Source: Hufsiella arboris
GTDB lineage: Bacteria; Bacteroidota; Bacteroidia; Sphingobacteriales; Sphingobacteriaceae
NCBI RefSeq assembly: GCF_009834875.1
Contig: NZ_WVHT01000002.1
Coordinates: forward strand, 372,001 to 436,000
Direction: 5' to 3'
DNA length: 64,000 bases
The notes under the pieces were generated by a model, which had not been told where the DNA came from, searched no databases, and worked only from the letters and a program-made list of their open reading frames with translations. The position numbers and the translations under genes were made by a program. Of the stretch, positions 52,872-60,895 are shown in pieces. Positions within the stretch are counted from its first letter, which is position 1; every line of letters begins with the position of its first letter.

Positions 52872-53852
52872 CTACTTTTTTAGAGTTTCTTCAACGGGTT
52901 CCTTGAACGAATTGAACATTGGTTTAATGATTCGAATGCTTTTTTTCGACAGATCCAGGCTTGCGTTGAGCTCAAATCCTATTAAAATGATCAGCGAGTT
53001 AAGATATAACCAGATCATGATAACGATCAGCGTTCCGATCGAGCCGTAAAGTTTGTTGTAGTTGCTAAAGTTATTAATGTAAAAGGCGAAGCCCCATGAC
53101 GTAAGCATTGCTAACAATGTTGCTAACCACGAGCCGGCACTAAAGAGCTTCCATTTTTTTGCGTTGGCGGGGCCGTACCTGTAAAGCAGTGAGATAGTTA
53201 TAAGGTACATGCCGATCAGTATAATCCAACGCCCCAGGCCAATTAAAGTGATCCAAAACGATTCTTTAAAAGTTAGTTCCTTTTGCAGGTAACTGAATAT
53301 GTATTCGCTGATAGTTAAAATAGTAATGCTGATGATAAGCGCCATCACCATTAAAAGCGTTAAGGCAAGCGCTACTGCACGACGTTTTAACCAACCCCTG
53401 GTTTCCAGTATCAGCGACGATTTGTTAAAAGCTTGCATCAGATTGTGTACCCCATTTGTTGCAAAAAACAAAGCGGTGATAAATCCTAACGACAGTAAAC
53501 TGCTGTTCTGGATCTTCACAATATCTTTTATCGTAGACTCAACAGCCAGGTAGGCGTTGTTTGGAAGTACAGAATGAATGATCTCCATCAGTTGATCCTG
53601 GAAATGCGCTATCGGTACGTACGGGATGAGCGTAAATAAAAAGATGATCGCAGGAAATATCGCCAGCATAAAACTGTAAGCAAGCGACGATGCCTTGTTA
53701 ACCAAAGAATCTTTTCCAATTTCTCTGAAAAAGAAAACGGCTACGGTGTAAATGGGGAGCGGACTAAAGCCAGGAAAAACAACGACTTTGGTCCACTCAA
53801 TGAATTGGCGGTAGGGTTTTACATTACAAAGCTGTTTATGTAGCCAGTTCAT
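52872..53852 (-). CDS. YihY/BrkB-family membrane protein
   Basis: The 326-residue protein has about six membrane helices and the family start VAVFFFREIGKDSLVNKASSLAYSF, then AIFPAIIFLFTLIPY and the loop FATNGVHNLMQAFNKS. GSIGTLIVIMIWLYLNSLIILIGFELNA near the end is typical. YihY/BrkB proteins are inner-membrane proteins of unclear function, once called RNase BN. This is the first gene of a chromosomal minus-strand run. Confidence 0.9.
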   Translation of the reverse strand: MNWLHKQLCNVKPYRQFIEWTKVVVFPGFSPLPIYTVAVFFFREIGKDSLVNKASSLAYSFMLAIFPAIIFLFTLIPYVPIAHFQDQLMEIIHSVLPNNAYLAVESTIKDIVKIQNSSLLSLGFITALFFATNGVHNLMQAFNKSSLILETRGWLKRRAVALALTLLMVMALIISITILTISEYIFSYLQKELTFKESFWITLIGLGRWIILIGMYLITISLLYRYGPANAKKWKLFSAGSWLATLLAMLTSWGFAFYINNFSNYNKLYGSIGTLIVIMIWLYLNSLIILIGFELNASLDLSKKSIRIIKPMFNSFKEPVEETLKK

Positions 53853-53884
53853 CTAGTCTTAACTTGCTTTTATCAGGTTTGTTT

Positions 53885-54292
53885 TTAGGTGAAATGTGGT
53901 TTTAATTTTTCCATAAAATCTTTCGGCGGCGCACATGGCCTGTTTCGTTCCATGTCGATAAATACCAAAGTTGTTTCTCCGATATTAATCAGCTCATCCT
54001 TCTCATTATAAAGTTCATATTTGAACACGATTCGAGCTGTCGGAATCTTCTCTAAAATAACCTTAATTCTGATATTCTCATCATAATAGGCAGGCTTAAT
54101 ATACTTGCATTTAAGTTCCAGCACAGGCATCATGACGCCGCTTTCTTCCATTCCGCAGTAAGTCATTCCAATAGAACGGAGCATTTCTACACGGCCAACT
54201 TCGTAAAACGATGCGTAATTGCCATAGTACATATAACCCATCTGGTCGGTTTCTCCGTAACGGACGCGGAGGCTTGTCTCAACAACAAACAT
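53885..54292 (-). CDS. Acyl-CoA thioesterase (4HBT/YbgC type)
   Basis: The 135-residue protein has the hotdog fold motif RVRYGETDQMGYMYYGNYASF near the N terminus with the catalytic Asp (D16 region), then PVLELKCKYIKPAYYDE. YbgC-like enzymes hydrolyse short acyl-CoA or acyl-ACP thioesters. Its ATG overlaps the mltG stop by 1 base, so the two genes are co-transcribed. Confidence 0.88.
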   Translation of the reverse strand: MFVVETSLRVRYGETDQMGYMYYGNYASFYEVGRVEMLRSIGMTYCGMEESGVMMPVLELKCKYIKPAYYDENIRIKVILEKIPTARIVFKYELYNEKDELINIGETTLVFIDMERNRPCAPPKDFMEKLKPHFT

Positions 54293-55338
54293 TATTTCTT
54301 GATGTTCCTTTCGTCAAGGGCCGCCTGGAATTTGTGGGCATAGGCAAGATGCTGCGCCATGTTCGATGAGAAGTTATGATAGCCGGAAAAATCTTCCTTC
54401 GCAACCATGTAAATAAAGTCGTGTTTCTTGTAATTAAGCACTGCATCGATTGCTTTTATACTTGGCATCATAATCGGTCCGGGAGGGAGGCCGGTATGCA
54501 GATAGGTATTGTAAGGCGACTCTGTACGCAGATGTTTATTAAGAACGCGATGTATATTGAAATCTCCCGTGGCAAAAATGACGGTCGGATCTGCTTCCAG
54601 TTTCATTCCTTTTTTATAACGGTTCATATACAGCCCGGCGATCATCGGCATTTCATCATCATGAAGCGCTTCCGCGTCGACAATTGCCGCCAATGAGCTT
54701 ACCTGTTGTTCGGTTAACCCGATTGCCTGCGCTTTTTGCTTGCGCTCAGCTGTCCAGAATTTCTGGTATTCGTCGTACATTCGTTTGAAGAACTTATCGG
54801 CAGGTGTGTTCCAGTAAACCTCGTAGGAATTCGGTATGAACATCGCATAAACATTGTCGGTAGTAAATCCATATTTTCCAACAAAGTCTGATGAATTCAG
54901 CAGATCAAGAAGCGAAGTTGAGTCCGTTTCAAGTTGTGTTGATATATATTTAGCAAAATCTTTTTTGAGGCGTATGTTGTGGAATTTGAGTTTTACAGGT
55001 TCCTGGTTTCCGGCCTTTAGCATATTGATCAGGCCGCGGTTACTCATACCTTTTTTTAAGGTGTACCGGCCGGGCTTAACGCGTGTGGTATAATCCATGT
55101 TATGAGCCGTCCATAAAAAGTAGGTGGTATCTTTAACGATGTTGCTGTCTTTGACGGTTTTAAAAACGTCATCAAACGTTGCCCCGGTTTTGATATATAA
55201 GTATTTTTTCTCGCCAGTTACATTTGGCCCAAAATACCTCAGGTAGTAATTAAACACAGTTATTCCAAGCGCAATAACGATGATAACTGCCAGAGAGATG
55301 ATTATCTTTTTTGTAAGTCCCGACTTTTTTTCAGTCAT
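54292..55338 (-). CDS. mltG: Endolytic murein transglycosylase MltG
   Basis: The 348-residue protein has one N-terminal membrane helix (KIIISLAVIIVIALGITVF), a LysM-like/YceG region, and the catalytic-region motifs AAIVDAEALHDDEMPMIAGL, LEADPTVIFA and the LPPGPIMMPSIKAIDAVLN signature. MltG cuts nascent glycan strands and is thought to set their length. It forms a cell-wall-related cluster with the PASTA protein and Ddl nearby. Confidence 0.92.
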   Translation of the reverse strand: MTEKKSGLTKKIIISLAVIIVIALGITVFNYYLRYFGPNVTGEKKYLYIKTGATFDDVFKTVKDSNIVKDTTYFLWTAHNMDYTTRVKPGRYTLKKGMSNRGLINMLKAGNQEPVKLKFHNIRLKKDFAKYISTQLETDSTSLLDLLNSSDFVGKYGFTTDNVYAMFIPNSYEVYWNTPADKFFKRMYDEYQKFWTAERKQKAQAIGLTEQQVSSLAAIVDAEALHDDEMPMIAGLYMNRYKKGMKLEADPTVIFATGDFNIHRVLNKHLRTESPYNTYLHTGLPPGPIMMPSIKAIDAVLNYKKHDFIYMVAKEDFSGYHNFSSNMAQHLAYAHKFQAALDERNIKK

Positions 55339-55353
55339 GATTATATTTTGTTT

Positions 55354-55644
55354 TTATCTGTTATAAGACAATAAACCGCCTTTAAGGTTTTTTACGTTTA
55401 AGTATCCCGCCGCCACAAATTGACGTCTTGCAGTCTCGCTACGCAAGCCGCGCTGACATATCACAACGATTTCTGCGTCTGTATCGAAGTCGCCATCTTC
55501 CAGGAAGGAAGGTAACCGACCCAGAGGAACGTTGATGCCGCCAATGTTAAACGTATTGAATTCCAGTTCTTCACGCACATCAATTAGAGTCACAGGCTTT
55601 CCTGCTGTCAATGCCTGTTTCAGTTCGGCAGGTAAAATATCCAT
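55354..55644 (-). CDS. Single-domain rhodanese-like protein
   Basis: The 96-residue protein has LIDVREELEFNTFNIGGINV, then VVICQRGLRSE with the active-site Cys at about residue 63. Small rhodaneses carry sulfur as persulfide. It shares its first base with the PASTA gene's end. Confidence 0.9.
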   Translation of the reverse strand: MDILPAELKQALTAGKPVTLIDVREELEFNTFNIGGINVPLGRLPSFLEDGDFDTDAEIVVICQRGLRSETARRQFVAAGYLNVKNLKGGLLSYNR

Positions 55645-56414
55645 TATTGCTGATTAGAGACGACAATATCAATACGCGTTCCAATTGAGACTTTTGTAAG
55701 GCTGTCGCTCAATGCAGGCGTTTGTTTGACGATTTTTACGTTTGCCGAATCGGTTATGGCTCCTTCGTAAGTGATGTTTCCGAGATTTAAGGAAGCGCCG
55801 CGAAGAGAGAATTTCGCTTCATCGATACCAAAGCCGGTCAGGTCTGGAAGATCCACCTCACTGGCTCCCATACCGTCGCCTAATACCAAATCGACTTTTG
55901 AACCTTTTGGTATCTGCTGGCCTTTGGCAATGCTTTCCCCGCCAAATTTAACGTCGAGGATACGATCCCGTGCGATATCAGATATATAGCTCGTGTCGCC
56001 AACTTTCAGGCCGTAATTGCTTAAGATAGCCTGCGCCTCAAGAAAAGTCATTTTCAAAATATCCGGGAAGCCGACGTTTGGCGCCTGGCGGGTAATAATG
56101 GTAAGATAGATGGTTCTGTTTTTCTTAACATTTGTATTCGGATCGGGATCCTGCTCTACAACCAATCCCGGCTGTTTATCAATCTGGTACACCGAATCTA
56201 TCTGATATCTGAATCCCTGCGCTTCCAAAGTTTCTATTGCATTTTCAACACTGAGGCCCTTTAATTTTGGTACCGGCGTGCCTTCGCCATGACGGGTGTA
56301 AAAGCGAAGACTGAAGAAAACGACCAGAATAAATGCAACAACTGAAATAAGGGCGAATAGAAAGTTTTTTCGGAATTCGCTGGTTTTTAGATATAAAAAA
56401 AAGTTGCTCATCAA
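55644..56414 (-). CDS. PASTA-domain membrane protein
   Basis: The 256-residue protein has one N-terminal membrane helix (FLFALISVVAFILVVFF), then three PASTA repeats at about 45-110, 112-183 and 185-255 (VPKLKGLSVENAIETLEAQG; VGFPDILKMTFLEAQAIL; VDLPDLTGFGIDEAKFSL). PASTA domains bind peptidoglycan fragments. Here there is no kinase or penicillin-binding domain. It is divergent from ddl, fitting a cell-wall role. Confidence 0.9.
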   Translation of the reverse strand: MMSNFFLYLKTSEFRKNFLFALISVVAFILVVFFSLRFYTRHGEGTPVPKLKGLSVENAIETLEAQGFRYQIDSVYQIDKQPGLVVEQDPDPNTNVKKNRTIYLTIITRQAPNVGFPDILKMTFLEAQAILSNYGLKVGDTSYISDIARDRILDVKFGGESIAKGQQIPKGSKVDLVLGDGMGASEVDLPDLTGFGIDEAKFSLRGASLNLGNITYEGAITDSANVKIVKQTPALSDSLTKVSIGTRIDIVVSNQQ

Positions 56415-56481
56415 GTTTAATTACAATGGTTCCAAAAGTACTATTTAGTATTGAAATTAAAATTTTCGTACGGTGCTTTCC

Positions 56482-56489
56482 TATCTTTG
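56482..56489 (+). promoter_or_regulatory. Candidate -7 element of the ddl promoter
   Basis: TATCTTTG fits the Bacteroidetes -7 consensus TAnnTTTG and lies only 6 bases before the ddl ATG, implying a very short or leaderless transcript. No clear -33 TTTG was found at the usual distance. Confidence 0.45.
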
Positions 56490-56494
56490 GCTCG

Positions 56495-57484
56495 ATGAAA
56501 AAGAGAATTGCCCTTGTAACCGGTGGTTTCACCGGCGAGTCAGTCGTATCGTTTAAAAGCGCTGATTTTGTTATGAGTAAAATCGATCCTGCCAGGTACG
56601 ATGTTTATAAAGTGATTATCACAATAGAAGATTGGTACGTTGAAATCGGCCAGCAAAAAGTGCCGGTAGATAAAAATGATTTTAGCATTGCTGTAGATAA
56701 TGAAATCATAAAATTTGATGTTGCATTTATCATTCTTCATGGTGCGCCAGGCGAGGACGGAAAGTTGCAGGGTTACTTCGATATGATCGGTTTACCCTAT
56801 ACGAGCTGCAACGCCCTTACGTCGGCTCTTACCATGAATAAGGGATATACGAAGGCTGTTGTAGACGGCTTGCGTAACCTTCATATTGCCCGTTCGGTTC
56901 AACTGTTCGCGGGACAAAAGAATGCAGAGGATCTTATAACATCGAATTTACAACTTCCTTATTTCGTAAAACCTAACAACGGCGGCAGCAGTATCGGTAT
57001 GAGCAAGGTTAAGGAGATTTCTGAACTTGCAGAATCACTTGAAAAAGCTTTTAATGAAGACAGTCAAATCCTGGTTGAAGAATTTATCGATGGCAGAGAA
57101 TTCTCGGTAGGCGTTTACCGCGATGAAGAAGGAGTGAAGGTTTTGCCAGCTACCGAGGTGATCAGTCCAAAAGAGTTTTTCGATTTTGAAGCAAAATATA
57201 CGCCGGGTATGACGGAAGAAATTACTCCAGGCCGCATGAATGAAGAGGAGCGAAGTCGTGTAGAACAAGTTGTGACAGATGTTTATGTAAAGCTTAACTG
57301 CCAGGGAATGGTGCGGATTGACTACTTCCTGGAGAAAGCCACCGACAAATTTTATTTTATTGAGATCAACACGATTCCGGGACAAACTGAAACAAGTTTT
57401 ATTCCACAGCAAGTCAAAGCTGCAGGGATGAACATCAGTAATTTTTATGAAAACCTGATTCAAACAGCTGTTTGCCGGCATTAA
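56495..57484 (+). CDS. ddl: D-alanine--D-alanine ligase
   Basis: The protein has about 329 residues from the ATG at 56495, with KKRIALVTGGFTGE. The upstream extension to 56426 lies in the promoter. ATP-grasp motifs are LHGAPGEDGKLQGYFD, FVKPNNGGSSIGMSKV, EEFIDGREFSVGVY and FIEINTIPGQTETS. It makes the D-Ala-D-Ala dipeptide for peptidoglycan in the cytoplasm. Divergent from the PASTA gene. Confidence 0.95.
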   Translation: MKKRIALVTGGFTGESVVSFKSADFVMSKIDPARYDVYKVIITIEDWYVEIGQQKVPVDKNDFSIAVDNEIIKFDVAFIILHGAPGEDGKLQGYFDMIGLPYTSCNALTSALTMNKGYTKAVVDGLRNLHIARSVQLFAGQKNAEDLITSNLQLPYFVKPNNGGSSIGMSKVKEISELAESLEKAFNEDSQILVEEFIDGREFSVGVYRDEEGVKVLPATEVISPKEFFDFEAKYTPGMTEEITPGRMNEEERSRVEQVVTDVYVKLNCQGMVRIDYFLEKATDKFYFIEINTIPGQTETSFIPQQVKAAGMNISNFYENLIQTAVCRH

Positions 57485-57595
57485 TTTTAACAGGTAAGTG
57501 GAGGTGTTAATAAGTTGTTTTGATAAACAAAATTATAATCTGATTTACAATTATATATGTTTTTTATAGCGACTATTTCAAGAATAATTCTTACA

Positions 57596-57615
57596 TTTTG
57601 CAACCGATTGCAAAA
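57596..57615 (+). promoter_or_regulatory. LacI-family operator before the GH43 gene
   Basis: A perfect palindrome TTTTGCAA-CCGA-TTGCAAAA lies 9-28 bases before the start codon. Its core TGCAACCGATTGCA fits the LacI/GalR-family pattern TGnAAnCGnTTnCA. It suggests sugar-responsive repression of the glycosidase. No LacI-type gene is in the window. Confidence 0.7.
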
Positions 57616-57624
57616 CCTAAGTAA

Positions 57625-58680
57625 ATGAAATCAGAGTTATTTATTACCGCGTTGTTTTTGACTGTTTCAGGGACAACTTTTTCGCAGACTATCCCGGATA
57701 GTTTAAAGCCAATATCGCAACCCCTGGTTACGGATATTTACACTGCCGACCCTTCGGCCCATGTGTTTAATGGCAAGATATATATTTATCCGTCGCATGA
57801 TATCGATGCGAAAATTCCGGAGGATGATGTAGGCGGGCATTTTGCCATGAAGGACTATCATATCTTTTCTATGACTAGTATTCCTGGTAAAGCTGTCGAC
57901 AATGGCATTGCGCTGGATATTAAAGATATTCCATGGGCTGGTCGACAGCTTTGGGCACCCGATGCCGCATACAAGAACGGAACATATTTTCTTTATTTTC
58001 CCGTAAAAGACAAACAAGACGTGTTTCGTATGGGAGTAGCAACATCGAAGTCACCGGTAGGACCGTTCAAAGCACAGCCTGAACCTATAAAAGGCAGTTA
58101 CAGCATCGACCCGGCTGTGTTTACCGATACCGACGGTAGCTCATACATGTATTTTGGCGGTATTTGGGGCGGGCAGCTTCAGCGCTGGCAAACCGGCAAT
58201 TATAACGCGAATAGTAAAGAACCGGCAGCAACCGAGCCTGCAATTGGCTGCAGAGTGGTACGTTTATCGAAAAATATGCTTGAGTTTGCAGAACCCGTGA
58301 AAGAAATCAAGATTTTAGATGAAAACGGAAAAGAACTTTTAGCAGGCGACAATAACCGGCGTTTCTTTGAAGGCTCCTGGATGCACAAATACAAGGGTAA
58401 ATACTACTTCACTTATTCAACAGGCGATACTCATTTTCTGGCCTATGCCGTAGGCGACTCGCCCTATGGGCCGTTTACCTATAAAGGAGTGCTGATGGAG
58501 CCGGTTCAGGGATGGACAACGCACCATTCAATTGTTGAGTTTAAAAATAAGTGGTATATCTTCTACCATGATACGCAATTGTCTGGAAAAACGCATTTGA
58601 GAAACATTAAAGTAACAGAACTTACGCATAATGCGGACGGCTCGATTAAAACGATCGTTCCTTATGTAAAGGTAAAGTAG
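57625..58680 (+). CDS. Glycoside hydrolase family 43 enzyme
   Basis: The 351-residue protein has a signal peptide ending TTFSQ. It is a five-bladed beta-propeller with the GH43 acids visible: D42 in TADPSAHVF (base), D162 in SIDPAVF (pKa modulator) and E249 in FEGSWMHKYKG (acid). WAPDAAYKNGTYFLYFP and THHSIVEFKNKWYIFYHD are family blocks. It probably acts on arabinosyl or xylosyl bonds of plant polysaccharides in the periplasm. It is monocistronic with its own operator and terminator. Confidence 0.93.
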   Translation: MKSELFITALFLTVSGTTFSQTIPDSLKPISQPLVTDIYTADPSAHVFNGKIYIYPSHDIDAKIPEDDVGGHFAMKDYHIFSMTSIPGKAVDNGIALDIKDIPWAGRQLWAPDAAYKNGTYFLYFPVKDKQDVFRMGVATSKSPVGPFKAQPEPIKGSYSIDPAVFTDTDGSSYMYFGGIWGGQLQRWQTGNYNANSKEPAATEPAIGCRVVRLSKNMLEFAEPVKEIKILDENGKELLAGDNNRRFFEGSWMHKYKGKYYFTYSTGDTHFLAYAVGDSPYGPFTYKGVLMEPVQGWTTHHSIVEFKNKWYIFYHDTQLSGKTHLRNIKVTELTHNADGSIKTIVPYVKVK

Positions 58681-58689
58681 CTAATATCG

Positions 58690-58724
58690 AGTATCGCAGA
58701 CCGGAAGGCTTGCGATACTTTTTT
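58690..58724 (+). terminator. Terminator of the GH43 gene
   Basis: AGTATCGCA (58690-58698) pairs with TGCGATACT (58711-58719) and is followed by six T. The convergent antiporter gene ends at 58723, so it may serve both. Confidence 0.8.
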
Positions 58725-59898
58725 AAACTTCCTTTTTTGAGGATAAGAAAATAGCGGTCGTCATAACGATACTTGTCCCGATTATCAGCATAAACAAAAG
58801 GCCGGTTCCAACTTCAGTCAATCGCAGCGTTGTGGGCAGATGAAAAAATAACAGGATGCTGATCAAGCCTCTCGGGCTAATAAATGTCTCCGGTAGAATA
58901 TCCGTTTTATTGATCATCTTCATAAAGAAGATTCGGATCAGATAGATCAGGCAAAGAATAATCAGCCCGTATTCGACGATTTCGAGATTCTGCAGCTCGT
59001 TTATCCTCATAGTAAATCCAAAAATCACGAAAAAGAAGGTTCGGAGTAGAAAAGCGCTTTCGGCCGACAACTGTAAAAGCTGGTTTAAATCGCGTGACAA
59101 ATGATGATAAATAAAATACCGTTGAAACCAGGGAAGATGTATCTGGTTGGCGTTGTTCAAAAAGAGGCCAAAAGCCAGGATGAGAATAAGGGACGATAAC
59201 TGGTACTGCTGGCCCAGCGCATAAAGCATGATCAATATCGAAATGATCAGAAAGAATTTTATGTGATGCCTTATTTTACCCATCAGGTAAAGCAACACAA
59301 GGCATGCCGCAGCCGAAAACACAATAACGAGGATGGTGTCTTTTGCAAGATTAACAAACGAGGTAATCGAGATCGTTTGATTCTCTATCGCGAAATTAAA
59401 AAACACAATACCCAGAATATCTGAAAAAGACGATTCGTAAATAACGAACTCCTTTTTTCGCTTGCTCAAGCCGCTCACTGATGGGATTGCAATTGCCGAG
59501 CTAATGATGCTTAGTGGGATAGCGTTAACAAAGCATCTCATAAACGCATTTCCGGTTTGATAGGAAAGCAGTAGTGCGATAACGATCGTCGTCGTTATAA
59601 GGATAAGGAAGGCAATGAGAAGAGTGTTAATTATAAACTTATTTTTTTCGTTTGAATATTTTAGCTCAAGCGCTCCTTCGAATACAATAAGAATTAATCC
59701 AAGTGACCCTAATGTGGGTAATATTTTGTTAAAGTCGAATAGTCTAATGTTAAAGTAATCAGTAAGATACCTAAGACCGATTCCAAGAAACAGCAATAGC
59801 AAAACAGATGGCACCCGGGTTTTGGACGCAAAGAGATCGAATAAATAAGATAAGACTACCAGCCCGCTCAAAATGATCAGGATGCTGTATGACGACAT
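58723..59898 (-). CDS. Cation/proton antiporter (CPA family)
   Basis: The 391-residue protein has about twelve membrane helices. LLFLGIGLRYLTDYF, LGLILIVFEGALELKY and FVNAIPLSIISSAIAIPSV match sodium/proton exchanger blocks, and FISPRGLISILLF near the C terminus is typical of CPA1. The usual paired acidic residues of helix V are not easily recognised, so ion specificity is open. Separate from the next gene by 11 bases. Confidence 0.88.
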   Translation of the reverse strand: MSSYSILIILSGLVVLSYLFDLFASKTRVPSVLLLLFLGIGLRYLTDYFNIRLFDFNKILPTLGSLGLILIVFEGALELKYSNEKNKFIINTLLIAFLILITTTIVIALLLSYQTGNAFMRCFVNAIPLSIISSAIAIPSVSGLSKRKKEFVIYESSFSDILGIVFFNFAIENQTISITSFVNLAKDTILVIVFSAAACLVLLYLMGKIRHHIKFFLIISILIMLYALGQQYQLSSLILILAFGLFLNNANQIHLPWFQRYFIYHHLSRDLNQLLQLSAESAFLLRTFFFVIFGFTMRINELQNLEIVEYGLIILCLIYLIRIFFMKMINKTDILPETFISPRGLISILLFFHLPTTLRLTEVGTGLLFMLIIGTSIVMTTAIFLSSKKEV

Positions 59899-59909
59899 AA
59901 TCCTGCATT

Positions 59910-60884
59910 TTAATTTTCTCTCACCAGCAGATCTTCTGCAAATCTTCGCAATATTTGTTTTTTATCGGCGTCGACAGGCAATGCTTCAAGGTATTGAAGG
60001 GCCTTTTCCGCGTGCCTGTTCATTTCCTGTTCAGCAAGTTGACGAATTCCCAGGCGGTTATAAATCGAAGTAACTGACTGTATTTTAGTTTGCGGTTCGG
60101 GATTCTCGGCATTAATCCAATAGGATAACTCTTCGTTATCCAGCTCTCCGGCGTCTTCGAGGGCTTTAATCAATAGAAATGTTTTCTTGTTGGACAGTAT
60201 ATCGCCGCCGACCTGTTTGCCGAACTTTTCCGGGTCGCCGTATACATCCAGGATATCATCCTGAAGTTGAAACGCTATACCCAGATTCTCGCCGAATTGA
60301 TACATCGTTTGAGCATTTTCATGACCTGCATTGCCGATGAGTGAACCAATTTCCAATGCGCCAGCTAGCAATACAGCGGTTTTTAAACGAATCATTTCCA
60401 AATATTCATCTACACTTACTTCATCTGTTTGTTCATAATTCATATCAATTTGCTGACCTTGACAAACAGAAGCTGCAGTATCTCCGAAAACCTTTAGAAC
60501 ATCACGTAAAATATTATCCTCTACTTTGATCATCAGTTTGTAAGCTTCCACAAACATGATATCTCCTGATAAAATAGCTACATTTTCATTCCATTTTACA
60601 TGTACCGTTTCCTTGCCTCTGCGTATCGGTGCTTTATCCATAATGTCATCATGCATTAAAGTAAAGTTGTGAAACATTTCAATCCCGACCGCGGCGTCAA
60701 GGGCGCTTAACACGCTACCACCGAAAAGATCGCAAGCCATTAGCAAAAACACGGGCCGCATTCTTTTGCCGCCCAGTGACATGATATAGTTAATAGGATC
60801 GTAAAGTTCGGCCGGCTTTTCGTTAAAACGCTTTTCCTCTATAGCCTCATTTATCAGGTTTTGTAAAGTATGTAAAGATTGCAT
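59910..60884 (-). CDS. Polyprenyl synthetase (trans-prenyltransferase)
   Basis: The 324-residue protein has the first Asp-rich motif LMHDDIMDKAPIRRG (D79, D80, D83) and the second QLQDDILDVYGDPEKFGK (D209, D210, D213). GGKRMRPVF near the N terminus binds isopentenyl diphosphate. It makes farnesyl, geranylgeranyl or longer chains for quinones or wall lipids; chain length is not told here. The gene is 12 bases downstream of rnr. Confidence 0.93.
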   Translation of the reverse strand: MQSLHTLQNLINEAIEEKRFNEKPAELYDPINYIMSLGGKRMRPVFLLMACDLFGGSVLSALDAAVGIEMFHNFTLMHDDIMDKAPIRRGKETVHVKWNENVAILSGDIMFVEAYKLMIKVEDNILRDVLKVFGDTAASVCQGQQIDMNYEQTDEVSVDEYLEMIRLKTAVLLAGALEIGSLIGNAGHENAQTMYQFGENLGIAFQLQDDILDVYGDPEKFGKQVGGDILSNKKTFLLIKALEDAGELDNEELSYWINAENPEPQTKIQSVTSIYNRLGIRQLAEQEMNRHAEKALQYLEALPVDADKKQILRRFAEDLLVREN

Positions 60885-60895
60885 GTTCTGGTTTC

